Of a stretch of 64,000 bases of DNA, positions 10,703 to 22,250 are shown in pieces. Position numbers and translations under genes: made by a program. Source of the stretch: Basidiobolus meristosporus CBS 931.73. Lineage: Eukaryota > Basidiobolomycota > Basidiobolomycetes > Basidiobolales > Basidiobolaceae. Within the stretch, counting starts at the first letter, position 1. Each line of letters begins with the position of its first letter. Under the pieces are notes generated by a model that was not told the DNA's origin, did no database searches, and saw only the letters and a program-made list of their open reading frames with translations. The stretch is taken from positions 1-64,000 of the forward strand of contig MCFE01000066.1 of NCBI GenBank assembly GCA_002104905.1, given 5' to 3'.

Positions 10703-12126
10703 CCCGATGACTATTGTAGTAATTTGCTAGAGATTTGAGAGTATGAAAAAGTTAGTAGGGATAGGGACGAGTGTCTGGAGCGCCAATTATCATATATCAA
10801 ATAAGCAGCCATCGTTTCCCTAAATGATTATTTTACCTCCGAAAAGACAAAAAAAATCTTTGATTTTGGATAGAAACACCAAGTTAAATATTAGTATTAG
10901 TTATTCAGGTTTCGTTTCCTTCGAGAGGCCTGTTTGTTTGGTGTGAAACTAGTGGCTATCTTGAATGTGTACATTAGGATGTAGTAATACTTTTGTTTGT
11001 TAAGGGTGTTGGAAGGCAGTAGATTTCTGATTCCTCACCGAACTTAACTCGATCTTAATACTGAGCTAGTTTAGCCACGCTAGTCGTTAAAATACGCAAG
11101 GAATTTCGTGAGATACAGGACTACAATTCCCTGTGATCAGAATCAGTCGTGGCTAATAAACGTGCAGTGTTCCTTTGTCCAATCTTCTGTGCAGTTAACC
11201 TAGGCTACTTCTTCCTCGTCTTCATCTCTTTAGGGTATGTCACACCGATATGATTTATGTTTAGCTTGATTCGTAGACTTCTGTTTTACTACATAACGTG
11301 ACTATATCTCCTGTTAGCTGTTTGAATTTAGATATGTAATATAGTGTTTAGCTCTTCCACCACATTTTTAACCCTTTAATAGCATTGAAATTCCATCTCA
11401 CTTTTGTGAGTATATAGAAGCCAGAACAGTCACCAGCCCATTATCCTCAGCAGAGTAGAGCCACCCATAGGCGTTGAGCTCTCTCAAACTGTTACAGCGA
11501 ATGTATTTGCTGCGCTTGGAAATACAACGTACATGTTTTGTTGCTTAGTGTGTGCTATATGGATGGTAATCAGTGAATCATGCTATTCTACTTCACTGCT
11601 GATCCTTGTAAGAATTCAAGCCTGGAGTAAGAAGTCTTGGATATCGATGTTCTTATTGCAAACACGGTCCTGATTATCAAGATAATCAATACGATGTTTG
11701 TTTACGAAAGGGCACTTCCAACAACGACACGGCACCCGCTGTTTGTGCACCCTGGCCCTAGTGTTGATATTCTTCGAGTGTTCTCACGCAGAAGAGTCAT
11801 GGCTCTGGAAAATATCCTCCAGAGAGTCAGGTTTTCGGATTGTTCGAGAAGGTAGTCCAACCAATACTGTATTTATTGGCCGGGACTTTCAACCAACTAA
11901 TGGCACCATCATCAGGCAACGTACATATCTAAAGCAGAGACAAAGTAAAATTATAATGACTAAGAATTTGGAAAACGAGGAAAGAAATCTAGACACACTG
12001 TAAGGTCAGTCGCCCGTGGATAGATTAGTGGAAGGGTTTGAGGTTGAATGCATGCCCAACTCTCGAAAGTAACGTGGGTTTAATGGATTGATTTGTTCCC
12101 TTGATTATGTAACATTCAACAATGTA
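10703..12126. other. Intergenic; possible small Cys-rich gene not resolved
   Basis: A TATATAG lies at about 11411 on the plus strand. Downstream there is a hydrophobic ATG frame near 11530 (MFCCLVCAIWMVISES), a Cys-containing frame near 11645-11755 (YCKHGPDYQDNQYDVC) and an open frame to 12003. They lie in different frames, and I found no intron set that joins them, so no CDS is called. 10780-11400 is AT-rich and featureless. Confidence 0.35.
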
Positions 12127-13864
12127 TCATTGAAGGTGACCTAAGCATCCAGTGATGGTGAATTGAGGTTGGATATCAATTGGTATTTTGGCAATCTTTT
12201 CTAATGCTAACTGAGTGTAGTCTCTGTTAATCCCATAGGTATTAAGGAAGTTTTCGGCGTTGCGCTTATCTCCGTCTCCTTGAATGACCATAATGTCCCT
12301 CACTAGGGATTTCACAGCTTCCTCAATCTTGGCAAAATCAACTCTGAAGCGTTGGGACTTTGGGTCATACACAAATCCGCCGTGGTCGATCAAATAGTTC
12401 AATTGAGCAGCCTGACCACGCCCGTGAGCTTCGTTAAGCCCAAATCGAATGGATCGGAATGCGCTTGCTAGATATGTAACATAGAAGTTCTCCATACTGG
12501 TGTTCTTGAAGGAGCCTTGATCAAACAGTAGCTTGGCTGCAAAAAGCCCGGTAATGTCGGCTTTGGCCTCTTCCAGGGTAGAATGGTACTCTTGGAGCCT
12601 GCTTCGTATCGGGACCCTTGGCTCCTGCACAGTTTCATGAGGCCCATTGGAGTGAGAGACCTCGTGAAGCAGGATGTGATTGAAGAACGCCTCGAAGTCA
12701 ACGTATCGTATCTGCTCTGGATCGAGCAAGGTATCGGCTATTTTAACCAAGATACTTTTGAATTTGCTCTCCTGCACGTTCTTGATTATTACCAGCTTGG
12801 AGCCGCCTCGCTTAATCGCTTGCTCGTCGTTTGGTAAATTGTAGGCCGCAGTCATGGGTACAGTAGCATCCCCACCGTTATAAAGCTCGTTGACAACCAC
12901 GATTGGGGTGGATCGAAGATGCTTGTTTTTGTACCTGTCCCCCACCGGGAGATCCTTCTCTACCATAGGCAATGATTCCTCAAACACCTTGAGCAAGGCG
13001 GTTGATTCGAAATCTCTGGCATGTATGAAGATTTCAAATGAAGCTTTGTATGAATTCATCTTGTCGTCATACGTTTCGTATGGCCCAACGGTGACTAGAC
13101 AATTCACGTCATCAGTTGGATTGAATTGCTCGATGCATCTATCTGGTCAAATACTTACTCTCCAGAGGGCTTTTGTCACTCACATTGATCCAATCAAGTT
13201 CGCTCTCTAGGTATTCGTTGCTTAAGAGACTACTTCCCCTACTGTTTAAAAACCTACTTAGACTTGCGTCGGAGACTAGGGTAGCGGACTCTTGTAGCAG
13301 CTTAGCAGCTGGCTCCAGTAGATCTTGATACTCGAGTGAATACGGCACTGCTTCAAGGGTCTGATTTTCACCTCGCCTGATGACGTGGTAAAACCCTTTG
13401 GCCTCCTGCCTCTCCTTCTGACTCAGAGTTTCCAGCCAGGCTTCGAATTCATATTTGGACATATCGACTGGATAGAAGTTGGCAGTATCGGGTCGAGGCT
13501 TGACACCCTCAATGTATGGCTGCTCCTCGTCAACCAAATCCCAAGGCCCTCTAAACAACTTGTATAGCTGGAGAAGATCGGGCTGCGCTGCCGAGCACTC
13601 AACCAGTTTGTTATAAAGTTCCTCATTGCCTGGGGCCACCTGCCTAACGTAAACCCTATCTAGCAGGTGGGCAACTTTAATAAGCTTGTTCACCGCCTGT
13701 AAATCCCCCGTCGTAAATCTGCTCAAATTTCCGGTGAGCTCGACGGTCTCAAAGCGTGATAAACGCTCCTGTATGGTCAGGGAGCTGTTACTGGCTGGTA
13801 CAGGGCAGCCATTATGGAGCTGCGCGCTCAGTAAGATGGATGGTAGAATGAAGCTGGTTATCAT
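12127..13864 (-). CDS. Secreted M49-like zinc metallohydrolase (DPP III-related), 560 aa
   Basis: Exon 1 is 13184-13864 (227 codons) and exon 2 is 12127-13128. The intron 13129-13183 (55 nt, GTGAGT...CGAG) joins in phase 0 and restores the conserved order ...LLSNEYLESELDWIN / ...VGPYETYDDK. The start ATG gives a signal peptide (MITSFILPSILLSAQLHNG). The metal site is HEVSH (HExxH type), with EEAKAD about 35-40 residues later as third ligand and helix. Both match the M49-like hydrolases usually found in bacteria and in Nudix-fused proteins (HELxHxxGP...EEAKAD), not classical DPP III, which has HELLGH. Length also fits that group (~550 aa). It is expected to act on peptides outside the cell. 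A more obvious donor (GTAAGT at 13156) gives no open join. Confidence 0.78.
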
Positions 13865-15040
13865 TTGGCCAACAATAAGCGCCGGTGCAGCAACCTAGGG
13901 TATTCTCAGGCGGTTACGTGGAATCACGTGGTTGAAAGATGGTGGGGATCTGGTCAGACAGCCAAAACCCAATATAACCAAATATATAAAGATATGATGA
14001 AGCAACAGGGCTCTTAAAATTGGCCAAGAATGGCTTATTAGTCAAGTGGCAAGATGTTCAGATCAGTTGGCCCGAAAACCACCGAGGGTTCATGGATCAC
14101 CCAGCATTTATACGAGTCCAAATGCCCTCCTCATTGGCTAGCCACCAAAACACAAAAACCTAACCCGGTGTCAGAAAAGGCAAATCGTGACTGAATGAAG
14201 CCAGCTTAAGCTACTGAGTGGCCGTATTGGTAACGCCCATGAGGTTTCAATCCTGTTTTCTAATCCCCACCTGGTTGGCTCGTCAACCCTAACCCTAGGC
14301 TACTCACATTTAAAGAGTTGAGGATGAGCAGCAAATGTCGTTGGAAGGGGAAGTGCCCTCAGGAACCCGCCCTCCTCGCTCCAAGACTTCATTGGACCGG
14401 CGCAAATTGTATGACTCGGATGGTGGTACAGTGCTCTATGCAAAACTCTGGAAATGGTTAGGTTCGAGCGTTCTTTGGCTCAAGACCGAAAACCTAGCTA
14501 GTGGCGAAGCAAGCCTAGGTTGGGTTACTTGAAACTTGATCAACAAAAATGCTCACGCAAACCAGGCCCACTGGGCATCCAAGCGCTCACACAAAACGAC
14601 ATCTAAGCGCTCAGACAGTGCATATTTGGTTTGCTAAAGAAATTATCGACTAACGGGCGCCATTGATTAAATCTTCCATATATGGAAGGAGTACATGAAC
14701 AAGAGCGAACGAACAAGAAGCAAAATATGATTGAGATTGGAAATGGTTGGTTCCGAGTGATAATGAAATGATCGCACATGAAATTTTGTAACGGGGGAGA
14801 GGGGATCAGCAATTCGTTTAAAAGCTGCACATCTCAACAATTTTTCCAAGTCCCCTTTTAAAATCGCCAGGCCCGGTTTACTGGGTTGAGATTTGTTCAT
14901 TTACGACACCATTCTATCTGACACACAACTGTATATTCCCCTAGCCCACCCTCCTACTGTTTCATCTGGTTGACTGTTATTATCGACTATTGTGCCCACG
15001 AAATATTGCCACAGCCCTTGGTATCTCCTGCCTCTCCCTC
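13865..15040. other. Intergenic between divergent genes
   Basis: Upstream region shared by the M49-like gene (leftward) and the Myb/SANT-like gene (rightward). It contains a tandem telobox at 14285. No convincing coding frame was seen; the 65-codon plus-strand frame at 14335 has no family signal. Confidence 0.5.
14285..14297. promoter_or_regulatory. Tandem telobox / interstitial telomere-like motif
   Basis: AACCCTAACCCTA. Its context CGTC-AACCCTAACCCTA-GGCTACTCA recurs almost unchanged at about 26491-26517, upstream of GSK3. It could be a regulatory element or a remnant of telomeric DNA. Confidence 0.4.
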
Positions 15041-16102
15041 ATGATGACCACGATTGGAAGATCCTGGGAGACTGCCGAAACAAAACTACTCATTGAGCTC
15101 CGAAGAGATATGGAGGGAGAGTTTGCAAGCATGAAGCGAAATGCTCCACTTTGGAAAAAGATTTCCGATCAAATGAGAGCCAGCGGTTTTCACAGAACGG
15201 ACAAACAGTGCAAAGAGAAATGGAAAAATCTACTCTCGGAATTCAAAGTACGTGTTTTCACTTCCTCTCCAGAGAGCCTCCCTCGGCATTTTTTCTGTGC
15301 TGATGGACTTTCTTACTTGCTTGCTTTCCTCAAACCGATCCACACTTGCTTGTAATAACGCCTCCTTTTTTCACAGAGGACCGAAACTCAAAGAGACATA
15401 GAGCTTCGCAATTTCCCTTTCTACGACATAATAAAAGATGTCGTTGCAAAGCAGGGTCCACTCCGGGATTCTCCCATACAGTCAAGGGAAGATTCCGTTA
15501 ACGCGTCGTACCCTCCCTCACCTACTCCGGCCACCAACGTTCTGCACGACCACGGGCCAGTCATACCACCCGCGCAACACGTCAACCTTCCTCCACCTGT
15601 AGGTTATTCACCCAGCATGTCCATTTATTCGCCTTCTCTTTCACACTCTGCCAACCACAAAGTCCAATCCCCACAATACTCACACTCACATACACCGGCC
15701 CAGCTTTACAAGCCAATACCGCGAGAGCCCACCAAATCCGACTATGCTTCTATCAGCAACACCAAGCGTAGGAGAGAGTCCGAAAGCGAGGAGGTGCCGC
15801 CAAACGCCTTGCTCACAGAGATAGTGGATTTACTTCGAAGGGAAGTCCAGGAGCGTAGAAGGTGGGAGGAGAAGCTGGAACAAAGCCGTTTCGAGAACGA
15901 GCGTCGCCGAGAACGCCAAGAAAGACGTAGGGAACGTAGAGAACGGGAGCGAGTAGAAAGACAGCGCGCGCAAACTCTTTTGCTGGTTGCCATTGCCTCC
16001 AGTATCATGCCCAACGTAGCAGATTTGATTCCAACCATCAACTTCAACGATGTGACCAGCTCAGATTCCGAACGAAGCGGAACTGCCTCAGGGTCAAATT
16101 AA
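15041..16102 (+). CDS. Myb/SANT-like (trihelix, Myb_DNA-bind_4) DNA-binding protein, 310 aa
   Basis: Exon 1 is 15041-15247 and exon 2 is 15377-16102. The 129-nt intron (GTACGT...CACAG) joins in phase 0. The N-terminal domain has the three-helix pattern of the trihelix/Myb_DNA-bind_4 family: RSWETAETKLLIELR, LWKKISDQM, then TDKQCKEKWKNLLSEFK, with the conserved Trp at each helix. The intron falls just after the third helix. A Pro/Ser/His-rich linker follows, then an Arg/Glu-rich coiled coil (~residues 220-265, ERRRERQERRRERRERER) and an acidic Ser-rich tail. The start is the first ATG of two in tandem; the frame continues upstream only by TTG. It is probably a sequence-specific transcription factor; related domains also occur in transposon accessory proteins. 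Confidence 0.85.
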
Positions 16103-17440
16103 GCCGCCTTTACTAGAGCTTCACTCGATAGTCGAGATTTATGTCTCCATTTCGGTTTACCCAGTCCAAGCATAGAGATCGGTCAACCTCACTGACATTT
16201 TGTAAGAATTCTTATCTGCTTAGTGGCTCGTTTCTCTCAAACCTCAACACTAGAAGGCACCAGTTATTCCCCCCTCAATAATGATTAATCTCTTTCCTAG
16301 ATAGCGATTTACTGCCATTTTATTTCATCATCTCAAACGCATAAAGGCTTACAGATTCCATAGAGAGATGTGTTCGTCTTTCAAGATATGTACTGTATCT
16401 ACTCCCTGCCCATGTAGACTCCACGCCGGCAACGAAGCCCATTCATCCAGATTCGGCTGAAGGAGATAACATGAGAAACGCACTCAGTGCCACCGAAATT
16501 TTCTCAGTAAGGAATGGACTGTACCATGTACTGGGCGAACACCAGGTGAAAATGGGTGAAATATCCATCTCCCCCCAATCTGCGTTCAACCAGGTATAAT
16601 CACTGAAGAGTTACACACCACGCCGATGATCATACCAATATCTCATCAAGCATTGGATTCACAATTACGGCATTCGCAACTCTCGCTCTTTTTAAGGCAA
16701 GTCGTGGTCTCGCTTGCCTCAAACGAGCACTGTAACCAGATCAGCTACTCTATGTTGAGGTTGCGCATATGTGCAAGTAGCACGCTTGATTGCTTGGGGG
16801 CATCCATGTTCTATCCGTGTTGGTATGGGGCTAACCTGATAGATTATCTGGAAATTGGAGGGAGATCTACGAGATTATCGCCCAATTTTCCAGAACTCAG
16901 ACTGGAAACACTCATCTGAGCCTGATTTTCCGAGGCGGGTATGTCACGAATTATGGTTATCAACATCAAACCCGTATTCACTCATGCCAAAGCCGTTGTA
17001 AACCAATACTTCGGTAGAATCGGGATGGGATGGGATGGGATGTGGGGTGGGGTGATCCGACACGCCACGTGCCCGTATTCTAGATCCATGAGTTGTAGTC
17101 ATCGCCGCCCGATTAGCCCATCGGGTGGGGTGCATCGCAGGGTTTCATACATTGGATCGTATAAGGATGATCCCTGGAGATTATCCCGTAGAACGATCCT
17201 GCTGTGCATTTCCATGGATTTTGCCCCCCTTCAAATATCCGACACCAGTTCGATCTATATGGACTGGGGATTCGCAATTCAAGGCCTGGCTCCTTACTAA
17301 GCCATCGGAAACACCCAATCCAAATTCACATCGGCAACAGGATGGGCGATTCATGCTAGACGTGGGAAAGCCACCGGATACTTAGCCAAGTGTTGTCGTA
17401 ATTTGTGCAGTGTACCTTCCTCTCACTGCTTGGCCTTAGG
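16103..17440. other. Intergenic, with a GGGAT microsatellite
   Basis: Open frames of 86-119 codons at 16626-17385 overlap on both strands and show no family features or ATG/TATA context. A short pentamer repeat lies at 17022-17041. Confidence 0.45.
17022..17041. repeat. Microsatellite (GGGAT)4
   Basis: Four perfect GGGAT units, followed by the related GTGGGGTGGGG. Confidence 0.85.
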
Positions 17441-18586
17441 ATGCTCAGAAATACCCTACCCCGCATATTGCCCAGAGTTAACAGCCTTCAAGCGAGAGGT
17501 TTCTCTGGAAGCTGCTTGTAAGTGTTATCTAAGATGTTGGTTTGTCTCTGTTTCATTGTCTGAGGTTCTTGCAGTGTCGCAGAGAACAAGATTAAGATTT
17601 ACACCAAAACCGGGGATAAAGGTGAGCCGCTTGCCCTTTTTTATTCCACCAGGCTGCCAATACTAAAGAGGTTTCCAACTAGGCACCTCGGCTCTCTTTA
17701 CCGGAGAAAGACGTCCAAAAGACGATGCCGTTTTTGAGGCATTAGGAACCACCGATGAACTAACCTCCTACATCGGGTGAGTCGCTTGGAACCTCCTATT
17801 TCGAACTCTCAAGCGTTCGTGTGACTAATCTGACACCGTCTATATTCAAAGACTTGCCCGTGAGTTTTGTGATGAGCAGCAGAACGGACTAGGCGAGAAA
17901 TTGAAATTGGTACGCTAGGGAAGTTGCCTTTGTAGCTAGATTCTCAGTTTCTTAGCGATGCATAACCCATAGGTACAGTACAACATCCAGGATATCGGTG
18001 GGAATATCGCCACCCCAAGGTCATCTGATATGGCCAATCCAGCTCGACTTAGTAAGTACCTTCAGCCCCTTGATGTGCCCAACTCCGCCCTAACCGTGTT
18101 CCCAGATCGAACGGAATTTGATGCAGATGGTGAATTGGTGGCGGAGCTTGAGAGATGGATTGATGAATTGGACGACCAGCTCCCCCCATTGCAGCTTTTC
18201 ATCTTGCCTGTTGGTTGTTTATTTCGGGATCAACTAAGTCTACATTTAACTGATTGAAGTGCTTGTTAGTCTGGTGGACGTGCTTCATCCTCCTTACATA
18301 TAGCGAGAAGCATATGTAGACGCGCAGAAAGACGAGTCGTCCCCTTGGTAGCCTCCAATTCGGCCGATCCAAGTACCCAAAAATACCTGAATCGGTAAGT
18401 TCGAAAGCTTCGTTTCTGTTCTAATGAAATGCGATTAACCGGGTCATCTCTAGATTGAGCGATTTCTTATTCAATGCGGCCCGTTTTGCCGCATTTAAAC
18501 AGGGAAAAGAGGAAACGGTGTACAACTACCGTATCCGCAAGGCATTGGCGGAAAAGAAGGCGAAGAATCCCTCCAATACTCCATAG
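17441..18586 (+). CDS. MMAB: Mitochondrial cob(I)alamin adenosyltransferase (PduO type), 238 aa
   Basis: Eight exons: 17441-17517, 17575-17621, 17683-17776, 17852-17909, 17973-18051, 18106-18209, 18270-18394, 18454-18586. All phases close to 239 codons. The N-terminus [20 protein letters not shown] is an Arg-rich mitochondrial presequence. Core motifs of PduO-type ATP:corrinoid adenosyltransferases are present: [12 protein letters not shown] and TGERRPKDD (ATP/substrate binding), [21 protein letters not shown], and the C-terminal SGGR...[11 protein letters not shown]...[14 protein letters not shown]. The enzyme makes adenosylcobalamin for methylmalonyl-CoA mutase. The sixth intron has the unusual donor GTTGGT. 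Presence implies B12 metabolism. Confidence 0.95.
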
Positions 18587-18852
18587 GATTTCCCTGTCTC
18601 TTCGTATATTTGTTATTTGATTTCCATCGCGCATTCCCATTAAATCGAGCGGTGACATACCACTGCCTCTACCACTAGATGTTATGAGAGCTTCGAAAAT
18701 TTATTGATAATATTAGTGACGTTGGATGGGAGGTTGATCAAGCTAATGCATCTGTGGCTATGGATCGATGATTATTGGATTGGACCAAGAGGTAACAGCA
18801 CTGAAGCAGTGGGCTGAATGTGAAAGCTCAGAAAAGTAAACGTTCGCATACG

Positions 18853-21777
18853 CTATACCAACTCGACAGCATCTTGTTGATCGGTGCTCTCCACCTCTGT
18901 TGCTGGTTGCTGTTCGTTGTTGTCATCAGTCTTTTTTGGAGCTGGGGTTTCCTCCTCCTCATCCAGGGAGGGGAATGGCTCTAGATCATCTTCCACATGG
19001 CTCTGAAATGACTTGATGGTGCTATCCTGATCAGCCAAGCGCACTAAAAGATCGTCTCTCTCCTGTTCCAGGACTCTGTATTTGGAGTTTTGCTCATCTA
19101 AACTCTGACCCAAAGTCTCCAGATCAGCGTGCAGTGCGTTGATTTGATCCTCGTAAGTGGACTTCTGCTGCTCCAATGTAGCTTCAAGCTCCTGAATTTT
19201 CAACTTCAACCTTTCAACCTCTTCGGTTTGTTCGGTGATGGTTTTCTTGTAGAGTTCTACTTCGCCATTGGAGATCGTTGGGCTGGCGTTCTTGCTCTTG
19301 GCTGCTTTGGCTTTGGGATCGACGGTGATGGATTTCTGAATCAATTCATAGTTGGCCTTGAAAAACTCAACAAACGAATGATCAAACAGCAGCTCCGAGG
19401 TGATTTGCCCGTTGTCGTCTGTCTCTGTTTGAAATCCGGGGGAGACATTCTGGAGTAGCTTTGACTCACGGAGACGATTGATGTGGTTCACGAACAAATC
19501 CACGCCAACTCTCTTTAGAACGATCGGTTGGAGCACCTCCCTAGGGAAGGATGAATCTGGATCGTCATCAAACTCGTAAAGTATGCCGAGTAGGAATGCC
19601 GATAGACCTTGAATAGAGGCGTCAACGCCGTGGGAGTGTCCGATCTGCTCCATGAGAAACTGAAGGTTGGCCCCCTCCGAAAGATACTGGTTTACAGTTT
19701 CTGGGCTTTCGTACGTCCATATGCTAAGCAACATCAGATAGCCGATAATAACTCGTGTATTGAGGTTTTCACGAGAGGCCATGGTGAGTGAATAGGCGAT
19801 CATATTCACCAGTGGAATGATCTCCTCGCCTTGTTCGGGGTCGCCAAAAGTGACTTTGTCTACTGATGATTTACACTGGGTGTTGCTTTTCAAGATGTGT
19901 GACAACATAACCGACCCGAACCATACTTGATATGGATCTTCCTTTGCGTCTTCCCATTCTATAAGTGACGAGAGCAACAATGATCCGGGTGATTGAGGCT
20001 TTTCGACGGCCTCGGTATTGGGGTTGTTATCGGGAGGAGATACAAGAGTTGATGCGAGAGCAACTTGGCCATTGGCATTCTCAAAGAGATAGCATAGTAT
20101 AACGTAGGTTGCACCGTAACGCACAGCTAGATTATCAACCTTCCCCTTCCCGATTGCAAAGCCGGCGATGGTTAACAAAGCAGATTGTGGGGTAGGTGGT
20201 GGGGGAGGCAGATGAGGTGATTCTGCTGAAGAAGCATTCTCGGTCAAATTGGTGGCAGTCGAATTGAACACTGAGGTTGTGCTGGCCACTTTCTCTTGAT
20301 TTGCTGAGTTGCCTCTGATGATATCTCCAAGAGCGTAAAGAGCCTATACAGGTGTAGGAGGCAGGTCAGAAGTAGATCAAAGGTTTGCCATTGCTCACGA
20401 TTTGACATTACATGGCTCTTGACGGAGAGTGGTGTGTCTGATTTAAGTACCAGCCCAAGAATTGTCTCAAGAAGGCCGGATTGTGCTATGACACCCTACA
20501 GGAAACATGTGAAAAAAGAGTGGATAATCTGACGAGCCGGTAGGAATGGTTACCTGATTCACAGATGTATTCATGTTGTTTGGAACAACCAGAGTCCTTG
20601 TTAAACCTAACAACGACACAGCGTTGGCAGTTCTCTGCCCAGACCAAGTATTCTCCAAAGGCGTATAGTGACTAAACGCACCCGATTTCTCAGGACTGAG
20701 TAGAGGGGCAATCCTTTGAATGCAGCTTGTTTCCCGAAAGTATGTCTAATCAACCGAAAGTCAATATCCAAGCAACACGAACAATTCCAACCTAGTCACA
20801 GTACCTGATTAGAGACGTTGAACTTCAGTAGATTCTGAACTAGATGAATACAGTCTTGGACAACAATACCACCGTCCACTCCACCCTCATGAGAGATGAT
20901 TTCCAGTAAACGCTCAAACGCGTTTTCGAAGGCAATAATCTTCTGAATATCGGCGTTGGATTGAGTTATTGACGTCAGTAGAAGTAGTCCCTCTGAACAA
21001 TATTCGTAAGGTCGATATCCATGAAATCTCGATGAAGATAATGGGTGTTACCGTTGCGGATGATTTCTCTACGATCATCTAACAAATCCACCAAGCGGGA
21101 GATGCCCATAGGAGCGGCCAGGATGCACTCTTGAAGTCGATCGCTTTCATTTTGCAGCAAAGTGTTGAGCAGCTGAATGGTATTAAATCGCACATAAAAG
21201 TCGAACTCTTCAAGGCACTCGAGTAGGAAAGTGATGGTTTCGGATTCCTAAACATATCAGTAATTCGGCAAATGAGTAACAAGAAGATTCCATGGACCGT
21301 CCTGTTTAGATTCACCTTGACAAAATCTTCGGTAAATTTGAAGCCAAGGTCACCAAAATCCTCCTATGGTTGAGAAAATTAGAAATAAAGTATAGCCGTC
21401 ACACTCAGTACAAGGGGATACCTTATTGTGAATGGTACAAAGGATGTTTAGTGTTTCGAGCGTTGCCTTAACAATATCTACGTCGCCTCTATCGTTGCCC
21501 AAAACTTTAATGAGTCCGGGCAGCCCGTTGGCACCAACTTCCTGTATAGGTAAGTGGGGTTAAGTATTTGGCTCTACGCTGACGGGTGAGAAACGAGCAC
21601 AGGTACTTCTCTGTATTCACGGCAAAGGCCTTTCAAACCTAGGACTGCTGCCCGACGATCTTCAATCAAAGTTGCGGTTTGGACACGATCGGACAGCTTA
21701 ACGATGGTGTCCGAAGCAGTTTGTGGTTGTCCAGCCTGTCCTGTCAAAACATTGAACGCATCCGACCAAAAGCTCAT
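18853..21777 (-). CDS. USO1: Uso1/p115 golgin, general vesicular transport factor, 829 aa
   Basis: Eight exons on the minus strand: 21607-21777, 21422-21541, 21316-21363, 21052-21247, 20805-20992, 20554-20745, 20412-20495, 18853-20343. All phases close (830 codons). The armadillo-like head begins near TASDTIVKLSDRVQTATLIEDRRAAVLGLK, the p115 start, and contains AFENAFERLLEII...GGVDGGIVVQDC, nearly identical in pattern to metazoan p115. The last exon carries a Pro/Ser-rich insert, the rest of the head, a coiled coil (~residues 670-770) shorter than in yeast Uso1 and nearer in length to p115, and a strongly acidic tail (EEEETP...VELV). Role: tethers ER-derived vesicles at the Golgi with Rab1/Ypt1. 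Confidence 0.93.
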
Positions 21778-21954
21778 CTTCAACTTGCACCAGTATTCGT
21801 ACTTTGGTGGTATTGGAAACTGCGTGGGGGATAGCTGGTTATGATGGCTAAAGACAGCCTATATGCCATAGATACCCCTCTCCATGAAACGTAAACTCGA
21901 TTAAATATTACACTAAGATCCAATCTATGATTTTGGCTAGTTGCTAGCTTAAGC

Positions 21955-22250
21955 TAAAGCCTGAATCCCACCAATCAGCTAGCCAACTTGGCAGTAAGCA
22001 AAGACCACCTCTTTGGTTCTCACGATGACAATAACGAGGCTAGACATGCTCGACCAGCTCTATAGTGATTGCAGATTTTGCTTAAGTATGAATCCCAACA
22101 ATTAGCGAGTCAACTTGAGCATTAGGTAATGCCAACCACGACTGTTCTCACGATGGCAACATGAAGCTATACACTTACGCTCAAAATAGTTGTTTGAGCT
22201 CTGAATCCCTGCTAATTCTAGATTGACCTGGTACCGATTCATTCCCTTCC
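21955..22250. repeat. Degenerate tandem repeats, ~115-127 bp unit
   Basis: Three diverged direct copies anchored on TGAATCCC at 21962, 22089 and 22202. The first two share in order 'gcttaag', 'tgaatccca', 'caattagc/caatcagct', 'caactt', 'ggttctcacgatg/tgttctcacgatgg' and 'caat/caac...gaggct/gaagct'. The third is partial. The repeat lies in the 5' flank of USO1. Confidence 0.6.

Noticed and set aside
13129-13183. GTAAGT donor at 13156 and a 16- to 20-nt mini-intron in the M49-like gene
   Set aside because: The resulting introns would be 16-20 nt and only one keeps frame. The GTGAGT...CGAG intron of 55 nt joins in phase 0 and fits the family alignment.
16626-17385. Overlapping frames of 86-119 codons
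   Set aside because: They occur on both strands around a GGGAT repeat with no start context or conserved motif.
18853-20289. Large minus-strand frame read as a separate coiled-coil gene
   Set aside because: It is the last exon of USO1; upstream exons splice to it in phase with the conserved p115 head.
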